Of a stretch of 36,980 nucleotides of DNA, positions 1 through 7,222 are shown in pieces. The stretch comes from Bacteroidota bacterium (GTDB taxonomy: Bacteria; Bacteroidota; Ignavibacteria; UBA10030; SZUA-254): NCBI GenBank assembly GCA_036522515.1, contig DATDFQ010000016.1, positions 1 to 36,980 on the forward strand. The letters run 5' to 3'. Within the stretch, counting starts at the first letter, position 1; the number at the start of each line of letters is the position of its first letter. The notes beneath the pieces were generated by a model. That model was not told the DNA's origin. It worked only from the letters and a program-made list of their open reading frames with translations, and searched no databases. The translations under genes were made by a program, and so were the position numbers.

Positions 1-2679
1 TCATCTCGCCGCCACGGCTGCCTGAAACCGGGGGGTGCCGCGGAGCGGAGCCCATCTGGGATCGATGCGTACCAACGGCACGGAAATTTCCGCAGGTATC
101 GAGAGCAGATGCTCGAGTTGATCCATCGCCGCATCCGGCTCGCCCGTCATCGCGTAAATCCGGGCGAGATCACGGACCCGGTAGGCGCCGCGCCACGCTT
201 CTTTGGAGACCGGCAACAAATCGACTCCCTTTTTCCCTTCGCGGATCGCGTCCTCTTTCCGGCCGAGGCCGGCATAGGTGATCCCGAGGGCGGAATGAAG
301 CCGGGAGTCGTCGGGACGATCATGCACCTTGCGTTCGATGAGCTCGCGAGCGGAATCATACTCCGCTCTTGCCTTGGCGGGCTGCTTCAGAAGTCCGTAC
401 AGCTCGCCGAGCACCAGGTTTTTCGGGACAAATTCGAACTGATGGTCGTTCGCCTGAGCGGGCGACGCTGTGATCACCCTGATCCCCTCCTCATAGTTTC
501 CATCGCACATCTCGATGAACGTGCGCAGCCACACAGTCCCGGCATCGGATTCGAATCCCGGAATGGAGGACATATCGCGCATGATGGATCTCGCCTTTTT
601 CGTATCTCCCGCCGAAAGCAGGCAGAGTGAAATCCTGTAGTCGGATCGATCGAGCAGGTCGGGGGTGATCGAAACCGAACGTTCGATGAGTTTCTCAGCT
701 TCCGCGTAGTTTCTCATCAGCGCGTACGTCTGAGCCGCGTTGTAGATCACCTCGGACGACCGGGGATCAAGCTCCATCCCCTTGGTCATGCTCGCAGCGG
801 CTTCCTCGAACTTTCCCTGCCGCCGCTTCACCGAGCCGATGCTCATGAGAAGCTGGCTGTCGTTAGGCCGTACTTTGGCGGCGAGGGCGAATTCCCTGAG
901 AGCATTGTCGTAATCCAGGGACCCCCAGTAATAGTACAAGCCGAGTGCGGCATGGGCATCCGGCAAGTTCGGATCCAGCCGCAGAGCTTCGTCGACGGCG
1001 GCTTTTGCCTTGGCAAGACCCTCCTGAGTATGATCGAAATAAAACCAGTACATCGCCGAATGGTTCTCCGAAAGCTTCGCCCAGGCGAGCGCGAACTTTG
1101 GATCGAGGTCGACGGCTTTCTGGAACATCTCGAGGCCGATGCGAAAATCCTGCTCCGCATAGCTCCGGCGAAAATATGCCATGCCGCGCAAATAGGCGTC
1201 GTACGCCTCGGAATTTTCCGTCGGCCGGGATTCGATCGACTTGCGTTCGGGCTGAAGGAGCGTGATCCCCAATGCGCCCGCGACCTGCGTCGCGATGTCG
1301 GATTGGAGCTTGAGAACATCCGTGGAGACCGCATCGTACGGCTGCGACCAGACCTGCGTGGCATCGCTCAGTTTGATCAGGGCCGGGTTGACCCGCACGC
1401 GCATTCCCCCCTCCGTCGCGGTTCCCCACCGGATCGTCCCCTGCAGCACGTATTCCACGCCCAGTTCGCTTCCGATCTGCTGCAGCGTCTTCGTCGTCTT
1501 CTTGTATTGCATCACGCTCGTCCGGGCGATCACGCCGAGCCCCGAGAGGCCCGAGAGCCGGCTCGTGATCTCCTCGGTGATTCCGTCGGCGATATACTCC
1601 TGGTCCGGGGTCCCCAGATTTTCAAACGGCAACACCGCCACCATCATCCTTCCCTGCGAGGTTGCCTTCGAAGCGGTACTCCCGCCCCGAAGGAGGAGAA
1701 AACCGGCCACGGCGCCGATGACCAACACGGCTCCAATGACGATGGGGATAATCGCTTTCCGTTTTGCGGCGGGCTCCGGAGTGAGCGCGGGTTGGGAGGA
1801 GGTCGAGACCGACGTGTGCGACGCCTCGGGCGCTGAGGCAGGGCGATCGATCGAGGTGCGGGTCACTCTCGTCGATTGCTTTTGGATCCTGCGCAGTTCG
1901 CTAGCGATGTCGTCCGCATGCTGGTATCGGTCCGCCGGATCTTTTTCCAGAGCCCGCTGGATGAGATTGGTCAGCGCGGCAGGAAGATCGGGCCGGAGTT
2001 TTTCGATCGATTCGGGTTCTTCGTTCACGATGGAATAGACCATGGCGGCCTCATGATCGCCGCGGAACGGAGTGCGCCCGGCGAGCATTTCGAAGAGGAC
2101 GATGCCGAACGAAAAAATATCGGATCTCCCGTCGACCTCTCCACCATGGATCTGCTCGGGCGCCATGTAGGCGAGCGTGCCGACCGTGGAGGAGGTGCGT
2201 GTCAGCTTGAGTGACCCTTTCAGCTTCGCAAGACCGAAATCCATCACCTTCACCTGATTCTTGGCGTTGATCATGATGTTTTCAGCCTTAATGTCGCGAT
2301 GAACGATCCCTTTCGAATGGGCTTCGTGGAGCGCTTCCGCGATCTGGATGGCATACCCGAGGGCGTCGGGCAGTTTCTGCACGGGGATCTTCTGCCTCAG
2401 GGTGACGCCATCCACATATTCCATGACGATAAACTGCTGCCCCTCCTCTTCCCGGATGTCGTAGATCGTGCAGACGTTCGGATGGTTCAGGGCCGACGCC
2501 GATTTGGCTTCCTGCAGGAACCGGGCGCGTTCTGCTTCGTGAGACGTCAGGTGTTCCGGGAGAAACTTGAGGGCGACGAACCGGTCGAGCTTGGTGTCCT
2601 CGGCCTTGAAGACGACGCCCATCCCCCCTTCGCCAAGCTTCTGGAGGATTTTATATTGTGCGAATATTTTTCCGATCAT
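1..2679 (-). CDS. Transmembrane Ser/Thr protein kinase with TolB/FlgO-like and TPR regions
   Basis: 892-aa bacterial Hanks-type kinase; the stop codon is exactly at the window edge, so the gene is complete. The cytoplasmic kinase domain (about 8-270) has the Gly loop GEGGMG (16-21), the ATP-anchoring Lys38, catalytic HRDIKAEN (Asp129, Asn134), DFG (Asp147) and the APE-like APEQ segment, so it should be active. A linker rich in Ser/Thr/Pro is followed by one membrane helix (about 309-330). Next comes a region starting VAVLPFENLG (about 347-470) that resembles the TolB N-terminal/FlgO-like domain found in CadC- and adenylate-cyclase-like regulators. The remainder (about 485-880) is TPR repeats. 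The usual reading is phosphorylation of cytoplasmic substrates in response to an extracytoplasmic TPR sensor; the ligand and substrates are unknown. Start is the ATG at 2679 with a purine-rich GGAAG upstream. It lies upstream, on the same strand side, of no other gene in the window. Confidence 0.93.
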   Translation of the reverse strand: MIGKIFAQYKILQKLGEGGMGVVFKAEDTKLDRFVALKFLPEHLTSHEAERARFLQEAKSASALNHPNVCTIYDIREEEGQQFIVMEYVDGVTLRQKIPVQKLPDALGYAIQIAEALHEAHSKGIVHRDIKAENIMINAKNQVKVMDFGLAKLKGSLKLTRTSSTVGTLAYMAPEQIHGGEVDGRSDIFSFGIVLFEMLAGRTPFRGDHEAAMVYSIVNEEPESIEKLRPDLPAALTNLIQRALEKDPADRYQHADDIASELRRIQKQSTRVTRTSIDRPASAPEASHTSVSTSSQPALTPEPAAKRKAIIPIVIGAVLVIGAVAGFLLLRGGSTASKATSQGRMMVAVLPFENLGTPDQEYIADGITEEITSRLSGLSGLGVIARTSVMQYKKTTKTLQQIGSELGVEYVLQGTIRWGTATEGGMRVRVNPALIKLSDATQVWSQPYDAVSTDVLKLQSDIATQVAGALGITLLQPERKSIESRPTENSEAYDAYLRGMAYFRRSYAEQDFRIGLEMFQKAVDLDPKFALAWAKLSENHSAMYWFYFDHTQEGLAKAKAAVDEALRLDPNLPDAHAALGLYYYWGSLDYDNALREFALAAKVRPNDSQLLMSIGSVKRRQGKFEEAAASMTKGMELDPRSSEVIYNAAQTYALMRNYAEAEKLIERSVSITPDLLDRSDYRISLCLLSAGDTKKARSIMRDMSSIPGFESDAGTVWLRTFIEMCDGNYEEGIRVITASPAQANDHQFEFVPKNLVLGELYGLLKQPAKARAEYDSARELIERKVHDRPDDSRLHSALGITYAGLGRKEDAIREGKKGVDLLPVSKEAWRGAYRVRDLARIYAMTGEPDAAMDQLEHLLSIPAEISVPLVRIDPRWAPLRGTPRFQAAVAAR

Positions 2680-2789
2680 AGCTTTTTTCTTCCGGAAGGG
2701 CCTCGAGCGAGAATCTCGAACCTCCCCTGCCTGACTACATCCGAACTACATTCTCAAAACTGGTCAAAATGACGAGAGGAAATGTCGTC

Positions 2790-2818
2790 TCTATATAGGC
2801 GTGACACCAAAATAGCAA
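2790..2818 (-). promoter_or_regulatory. Putative sigma-70 promoter of the Ser/Thr kinase gene
   Basis: Read on the minus strand: -35 TTGCTA (2818-2813), 17-bp spacer, -10 TATAGA (2795-2790). This would give a leader of about 105 nt before the ATG at 2679. It is a match by eye only. Confidence 0.45.
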
Positions 2819-2861
2819 GTTTTAGGGGCAGTTACAAGCAGGATGACACCCAGCTCAAGCT

Positions 2862-2958
2862 CGCTCCCACGGTCTCCGTGGGAGCGCATATGTGGACGCT
2901 CCGCGTCCACGGCCGCGGAGCAGCCGAAATATGGGTTCCCACGCAGAGCGTGGGAACC
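2862..2958. repeat. Family A palindromic repeat, copy 1
   Basis: Three consecutive hairpins: CGCTCCCACGG..CCGTGGGAGCG (2862-2886), GTGGACGC..GCGTCCAC, and GGTTCCCACGC..GCGTGGGAACC (2934-2958). Nearly the same string recurs at 10783-10880 and related ones at 17231-17330 and 27192-27240. It fills the 300-bp gap between the response regulator's 3' end and the kinase promoter. It has no coding content. Confidence 0.85.
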
Positions 2959-2980
2959 AGAGGAGGTGAGGCCTTACTTT

Positions 2981-3670
2981 TCACTTTACGAGCTTGTATC
3001 CGGCGTTATGGATGGTGAGGAGGTGGACCGGGGCGGATGGGTCCGACTCGAGTTTCTTGCGGATGGAAAGAATCGAGTTGTCGATCGTCCTCGTCGTCGG
3101 GATGTTTTCCTCCACCCCGTACTCCCAAACGTCCGTCAACAGCATGTCGCGGGTGATCACCTCCCCTTCGTGCGCGGCAAGGTACTTGAGGATTTTGAAT
3201 TCCTTCGTCGACAGTTTTATCTCCCTCTTCTTTTTCCGGGCCTCCTGTTTCCGGAAGTCAAGCTCGACGTCCCCGAACGAGTATTCTTCGATCGCCTTCC
3301 GGGATTCGCCCTTCCGGCGGAGCAACGTGCGGATCCGGGCAAGGAGGACCTTCAGGCTGAACGGTTTCGTCACATAATCGTCGGCTCCCAATTCCAACCC
3401 GAGGACCTGGTCGATCTCCTCCCTCCGGCTGGTGAGCATGAGGATGGGAATTTCAATTCCGTCGCCCCTGAGCTCCCGGCAAACATCGAGGCCGTTTTTC
3501 CCGGGGAGCATGATATCCAGGATGATCAACGCAATATTCTCGCGTTTCGCCATGAGCCGGCCCTTCTCTCCGTCCGAGGCGCTCAGGATTTCGAAACCCT
3601 CACCCGAGAGCGAATCGACAAGGCCACGCAGGATGGCGGGATCGTCTTCGACCACGAGTATGCGCTTCAA
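2981..3670 (-). CDS. OmpR/PhoB-family response regulator
   Basis: 229-aa two-component regulator. The receiver domain (about 1-120) has the acidic pocket Glu8-Asp9-Asp10, phosphoacceptor Asp52 in the segment LDIMLPG, Thr80 and Lys102 (TKPF), all the conserved catalytic positions. The C-terminal winged-helix DNA-binding domain (about 130-229) ends in the usual tandem LLTIHNAGYKLVK. It should bind DNA as a dimer when phosphorylated by the histidine kinase encoded next upstream (3807-5108), from which it is separated by 136 bp holding a family B repeat. The start codon is TTG at 3670, preceded by AGGGGA with 8-nt spacing. No in-frame ATG would preserve the first beta strand, so TTG is preferred. 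Regulon and signal cannot be told from the window. Confidence 0.93.
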   Translation of the reverse strand: MKRILVVEDDPAILRGLVDSLSGEGFEILSASDGEKGRLMAKRENIALIILDIMLPGKNGLDVCRELRGDGIEIPILMLTSRREEIDQVLGLELGADDYVTKPFSLKVLLARIRTLLRRKGESRKAIEEYSFGDVELDFRKQEARKKKREIKLSTKEFKILKYLAAHEGEVITRDMLLTDVWEYGVEENIPTTRTIDNSILSIRKKLESDPSAPVHLLTIHNAGYKLVK

Positions 3671-3721
3671 ACGCCAATTCCCCTGCGGCGTACTGGCTGA
3701 AGTTCGTTGCCCTCCGGTAAC

Positions 3722-3782
3722 GCGACCTGAAGGTCGCGCCTACCGATGATTTGGGCTTGGTAGGCGCAGGCTTTAGCCTGCG
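3722..3782. repeat. Family B double-hairpin repeat, copy 1
   Basis: Composite palindrome of 61 bp: hairpin CGCGACCTGAAGGTCGCG, then GCCTACC...GGTAGGC pairing around a central spacer, then hairpin CGCAGGCTTTAGCCTGCG (3765-3782). Full copies with the same plan and a conserved centre occur at 14553-14614 and 27128-27189. It lies between the response regulator and histidine kinase genes, so it would be transcribed inside their operon mRNA. Confidence 0.85.
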
Positions 3783-3806
3783 TTTGTTCGGTTCGACGAT
3801 TGATGT

Positions 3807-5108
3807 TCAGCCACCACCCCCTGACTCATCCGGTTGCTTCTCGGGGAAATAGAGCGTGAACTCGCTCCCTTCACCCGGAGAACTCTTCACCTCGATATGC
3901 CCGCGATGGGCCTCGACGATATGCTTGACCAACGCAAGGCCAAGGCCCGCTCCTCCGGCCCCGATTTCTCTCGCACCCTCTGTCTGGTAGAACGGCTCGA
4001 AGATGTTACCGATTTCCTCCGGCGGGATCCCCGCGCCGTGGTCCCTGACCCGGACGGCCACCGACCCGTCGTGCCGGAAGGTCGACACCTCGAGTTCCCT
4101 CCGGCCCGGCGAATACTTGATCGCGTTGCCGATGAGATTGATCAACGCCTCCGTGACGGCGTCGGGATCCGCAGAGAGAACGCGGTTACCCGCGTGGAAC
4201 CTCTTCACGACGGTAAAGCGCCCGATCGCGAGCTGGTACTCCATCGTTTCCAGGACATGCCCCACCAGCTCGTCGATCGAGACTTCGGAGAAACGGTAAT
4301 CCTTCACCCCGCGTTCCACCCGCGCGAAGTCGAGCACGCTGTTGATCAGGCGGGTGAGGCGCTCGCTTTCCCCCTCTATCATTTTCAGGTACTCTTCCAC
4401 CCGGGACGCCGGCAGGTTCTTTTTGGTGCGAAGCAGCTCGGCAAACAGGCGGATGGATGTAAGGGGTGTCTTAAGATCGTGGGAGACGCTCGACAGGAAA
4501 TCGGACTTCAGCTGGTTCAGCTCCCTGAGCCGGTCTCCGGATTCGCGCTCGCGGGAGAGCTTTTCCTGGAGGGTGATTCTCTGTATCGAAAGGCCGGCAT
4601 GCAGGGAAACGGTCGTGAGGAGGTCCACATCCTCCGCCGTGAACCGGGAAGAGGGTTCCTTGGGGCCAAGGGCCAGGAATCCGATGATCTCTTCCGCGCC
4701 GCTCATCATCGGGATGACCAGCGCGATTCCCCAGCGGAGGAACACTTCCTGATCCGCGGGCTCATAGCGCTGGCCCGGTTCGATGCTATCATCGAGCGCG
4801 ACGGGAAGGCGCAAACCCGTCTTCAGGTTTTCCCGCTGGAGACGGACCCCGTGCTTCTCCAGGAGCCCAAATCCTCTGTGAGCGAGCAATTGCATGCGCT
4901 GGGTTCCCTCCCCGACAAGAAAGAACCCGATTCGCTCCACTGGAATCAATTCGCCGACCCGGGAGGTGAGAAGCTCCGACATTTCACCGATCTCCCCGAT
5001 CTCCTTCATCTCCTCGACGAGGCGGCGGAGGGTTCCCGGGAAATCGTATTCTAAGCGAGATTCACCGATGGGCGGCGCGATGCGCTGGTAGTCTCCCATG
5101 ATTGTCAC
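3807..5108 (-). CDS. Soluble GAF-domain sensor histidine kinase
   Basis: 433-aa histidine kinase with no membrane segment, so it is probably cytoplasmic. An N-terminal GAF-like sensor (about 30-180) is followed by a short coiled linker. The dimerisation/phosphoacceptor domain has SSVSHDLKTPLTS with His210. The ATPase domain has an N box (ALINLIGNAIKYS, Asn324/Asn328), a G1 box DHGAGI (356-361), an F box IFEPFYQ and a G2 box GAGLGLALVKHI (from 387). It is expected to phosphorylate the adjacent response regulator at 2981-3670, the pair being encoded in kinase-then-regulator order. The GAF ligand is unknown; no Cys/His pattern for haem or a metal was seen. The frame opens at a GTG (5108); an ATG at codon 4 (5099) is an equally good start, as neither has a close Shine-Dalgarno sequence. 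Confidence 0.92.
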   Translation of the reverse strand: MTIMGDYQRIAPPIGESRLEYDFPGTLRRLVEEMKEIGEIGEMSELLTSRVGELIPVERIGFFLVGEGTQRMQLLAHRGFGLLEKHGVRLQRENLKTGLRLPVALDDSIEPGQRYEPADQEVFLRWGIALVIPMMSGAEEIIGFLALGPKEPSSRFTAEDVDLLTTVSLHAGLSIQRITLQEKLSRERESGDRLRELNQLKSDFLSSVSHDLKTPLTSIRLFAELLRTKKNLPASRVEEYLKMIEGESERLTRLINSVLDFARVERGVKDYRFSEVSIDELVGHVLETMEYQLAIGRFTVVKRFHAGNRVLSADPDAVTEALINLIGNAIKYSPGRRELEVSTFRHDGSVAVRVRDHGAGIPPEEIGNIFEPFYQTEGAREIGAGGAGLGLALVKHIVEAHRGHIEVKSSPGEGSEFTLYFPEKQPDESGGGG

Positions 5109-5145
5109 AACAACAGATCGGCGCTCCGGATTCCCGAACTTGTGT

Positions 5146-5281
5146 GGTGTCGCAATTTCATTTTTTTGCTCGTCATCCCGACATGTTTTAGGTCGGGATC
5201 TTTATAAAAGAGTTGAAAGATGCTGACCAGGAGCATGTCAGCATGACGAGGTGGAGAGACCCTCGGCTAAATTGAGACACC
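5146..5281. mobile_element. Family D MITE-like element, copy 1 (complete)
   Basis: 136-bp non-coding element with 13-bp terminal inverted repeats, GGTGTCGCAATTT at 5146-5158 and AAATTGAGACACC at 5269-5281, with one mismatch. The core carries two hairpins, GTCATCCCGACATG..GTCGGGAT and GATGCTGAC..GTCAGCATGAC. A related copy with the core inverted lies at 23921-24053 and a left-truncated one at 27250-27322. There is no transposase frame, so any mobility would be non-autonomous. It occupies most of the 266-bp gap before the globin gene. Confidence 0.7.
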
Positions 5282-5289
5282 GCCCAAAC

Positions 5290-5318
5290 TTGACATTCCA
5301 AACAACTTTTCCTATCAT
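5290..5318 (+). promoter_or_regulatory. Sigma-70-type promoter of the globin gene
   Basis: A consensus TTGACA (5290-5295), a 17-bp spacer and TATCAT (5313-5318), starting 8 bp beyond the end of the family D element. It predicts a leader of about 50 nt before the ATG at 5375. Confidence 0.7.
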
Positions 5319-5374
5319 CCCTGAAATCCTCGGGAGGCTCATCAGAATTCATCATTCAAGAAAGGTCGGTTGCA

Positions 5375-5866
5375 ATGGTTAGACAACATCGGGTTAACAC
5401 ATTCCGGCTGGTTCTGGTCCTCCTGGGCCTTTCGACCTTATGGAGCATCCCGGGGGCAATCTCCCAGGAGAAAAAGGCGGAGTCTCTCTATAAGCGCCTC
5501 GGCGGCTACGATGCGATCGCCGCTGTCATAGACGATTTTGTCCCTCGACTCGCGAAGGACCCGCAACTAGGCAAGTTCTTCGCCGGTCACAGTATGGACT
5601 CGAAGAAACGTCTCCGGCAACATGTCGTTGATCAGATATGCGAGGCGACCGGCGGGCCGTGTGTCTATACCGGTCGGCCCTTGAAGGTCGCCCATAGCGG
5701 GCTCGGGATCACTGAATCTGACTGGCAGGTGGCGGTCGGACACCTCGTAACCACTCTCGATAAGTTCAGTGTTCCCAAGCAGGAACAGAGCGAATTGCTC
5801 GCGATACTCACGAGCGTCAAGCCGGACATTGTCGCGCCTGCCGCAGTCCCGGCGGAGAAAAAATAG
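5375..5866 (+). CDS. Exported group 1 truncated haemoglobin
   Basis: 163 aa. Residues 1-30 form a signal peptide (basic start, hydrophobic 11-24, likely cut near Ser30-Gln31), so the globin should act outside the cytoplasm. The mature part fits the 2-on-2 globin family: LYKRLGGYDAIAAVIDDF, then LAKDPQLGKFF, and a proximal haem-ligand His107 in LKVAHSGLGIT. The position usually held by the B10 Tyr that stabilises bound ligand (after DDF) is Val56 here. That argues for ligand chemistry different from classical NO-dioxygenase trHbN; the actual role (redox sensing, NO or O2 handling) is unknown. It has its own promoter and a moderate ribosome site (AAAGG, 9 nt upstream). It converges on the DUF2130 gene, with 10 nt between stop codons and no obvious terminator. 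Confidence 0.9.
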   Translation: MVRQHRVNTFRLVLVLLGLSTLWSIPGAISQEKKAESLYKRLGGYDAIAAVIDDFVPRLAKDPQLGKFFAGHSMDSKKRLRQHVVDQICEATGGPCVYTGRPLKVAHSGLGITESDWQVAVGHLVTTLDKFSVPKQEQSELLAILTSVKPDIVAPAAVPAEKK

Positions 5867-5876
5867 CCGTAGAGTT

Positions 5877-7079
5877 CTATTCGCCGTCGCGATCGTTCCC
5901 GGGCAGTTCCAGCATCTTCACTTCGGGCAATGCGGAGCCTATGATGCCCTGTAATTCGCCGTACATTCCCGCGGTATTCCGGATGACCCGCTCGATCTGC
6001 GCTTCTCGCTTGGCCCAGATCTTCTCCATCGACCTTTTCTCAGCATCAAGGTCGATTTTCATCGCGGCAAACGATTCAACGATCGCCTCAACACGCTGCT
6101 TGAACGCGGTTCCTGACAGATAGGAGTAGATCAACTCCATCTTCTCATTCTTCCCTTCGAGGGCGGCGCTCGCCCGCGTCACCTCGGTCAGGTTGGCGCG
6201 TAGAGCGGTCGCAAGCCCCATCACCGACGGAAAATCGGCGACCCAGATCCCTTCGTAGAATCCGAACCGGTTGAGCTCTTTCGGAAGGACGGTTGTAACG
6301 ATTACCGCGATCTCCGCCTTTGCAGCCCGTTGATCGTCTTTGAGCTTCTGTATCCAGCCGTCGCTCCACGCTTTGGTCCGCTTGGATTCCCAGATGATGC
6401 TCCCGCATGGCCGGCCGCTCTCATCATGTACCCGCTGGATCAGGTCGGCTCCCCGCACCCCTTTTGCCACCGGCTCGATCACATCCGTCCTGAACTGCCG
6501 CGCCAGGAGCGCCTCGAGCTCGACCTCAAGCGCTTCGCCTTGCGCCTGCTGGGACGTCAGCTCCGACCGGCGCTGGAGCTCATCGATTTGACGGCGCAAG
6601 TCCGAAACCAGCTTCTCCTTCTCAGCCATCTTGAGATGCTGTTCCTCGGCTGCCTTTCGGCCCGCGTCATCCCAAATCTTCGTCCGCTCGGAGGCAAGCG
6701 TGCGTTCCACCTCGAGTTTTAGATTCTGTTCCCGCTCTTCCAGTTCGCGCTGCCGCTTCCGGAGCTCCAGTTCCTGCCGCCTGGCCGTGTCGAGCTGTTT
6801 GGCGCTTTCCTCCAAGCGGTTCTTCAGATCCTTCAGCTCGACCCCGAGAGATTCTTCCGCCTGTTTCTTCGCCTGCTGCTCGAACCGGGCGCGGTCCTGC
6901 GCCCTCTGTGTCTCGAATGCCCTCTGCTGCGCGTCGAGGGCCGTCGCGCGTTCCGCGTCTTTCTTACGGATATCCTGCTGGAACTCGGCCCGGAGTTTTT
7001 CCTCGATATCGTGCGTGAAGGCCTCTGTGAGGGGGATCTTGTTCCCGCACTTTGGACAGGTGATGTGTTGTTCTGGCAT
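5877..7079 (-). CDS. DUF2130 protein: zinc ribbon, coiled coil and nuclease-like domain
   Basis: 400 aa. It begins with a partial zinc-ribbon motif (CPKCG, 8-12), followed by a long highly charged coiled coil (about 25-178). The conserved DUF2130 domain (about 180-360) contains a pattern typical of PD-(D/E)xK nucleases: Glu residues in GEALEVELEALL, then GADLI with Asp212, then WESKRTK with Glu231-x-Lys233. From family knowledge DUF2130 has been suspected to be nuclease-related, but no reaction is established. No restriction or methylation gene lies next to it, so there is no context for a defence role. It has no Shine-Dalgarno sequence; the promoter at 7086-7114 would place the transcript start at or next to the ATG (see findings). 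Confidence 0.85.
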   Translation of the reverse strand: MPEQHITCPKCGNKIPLTEAFTHDIEEKLRAEFQQDIRKKDAERATALDAQQRAFETQRAQDRARFEQQAKKQAEESLGVELKDLKNRLEESAKQLDTARRQELELRKRQRELEEREQNLKLEVERTLASERTKIWDDAGRKAAEEQHLKMAEKEKLVSDLRRQIDELQRRSELTSQQAQGEALEVELEALLARQFRTDVIEPVAKGVRGADLIQRVHDESGRPCGSIIWESKRTKAWSDGWIQKLKDDQRAAKAEIAVIVTTVLPKELNRFGFYEGIWVADFPSVMGLATALRANLTEVTRASAALEGKNEKMELIYSYLSGTAFKQRVEAIVESFAAMKIDLDAEKRSMEKIWAKREAQIERVIRNTAGMYGELQGIIGSALPEVKMLELPGNDRDGE

Positions 7080-7085
7080 GACGAA

Positions 7086-7114
7086 AAGATACAGAAATCG
7101 GTTTAGAGATACAA
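7086..7114 (-). promoter_or_regulatory. Putative promoter giving a leaderless DUF2130 transcript
   Basis: Minus strand: -35 TTGTAT (7114-7109), 17-bp spacer, -10 TATCTT (7091-7086). Only 6 nt separate the -10 from the ATG at 7079, so transcription would begin at about the start codon. Confidence 0.45.
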
Positions 7115-7157
7115 TCGGTTCCCGGGCGCCGGTAGGGACGGTCTCTCGGAGAGGTGG

Positions 7158-7182
7158 CGCAAGCTAAAGCTTGCGGCTACCG
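7158..7182. repeat. Family B repeat, half copy
   Basis: One hairpin, CGCAAGCTAAAGCTTGCG, followed by GGCTACCG, equivalent to one arm of the full family B unit. It lies in the 142-bp gap between the DUF2130 gene and the ABC permease 3' end. Confidence 0.65.
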
Positions 7183-7198
7183 AATTTACGAGGAGATT

Positions 7199-7222
7199 GC
7201 CCCGCCCCAAGAGGGGTGGGGC
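7199..7222 (-). terminator. Strong hairpin at the end of the ABC transporter operon
   Basis: Inverted repeat GCCCCGCCCC/aaga/GGGGTGGGGC, whose minus-strand RNA forms a 10-bp stem with a single A-C mismatch and overlaps the permease stop codon (7224-7222) by one base. No U-run follows, so it may be a 3'-end stabiliser or a factor-dependent stop rather than a classical intrinsic terminator. Confidence 0.4.

Noticed and set aside
541..570. A TTCGAATCCC string resembling a tRNA T-loop
   Set aside because: It lies in the kinase coding sequence and no acceptor, D or anticodon stems can be formed around it.
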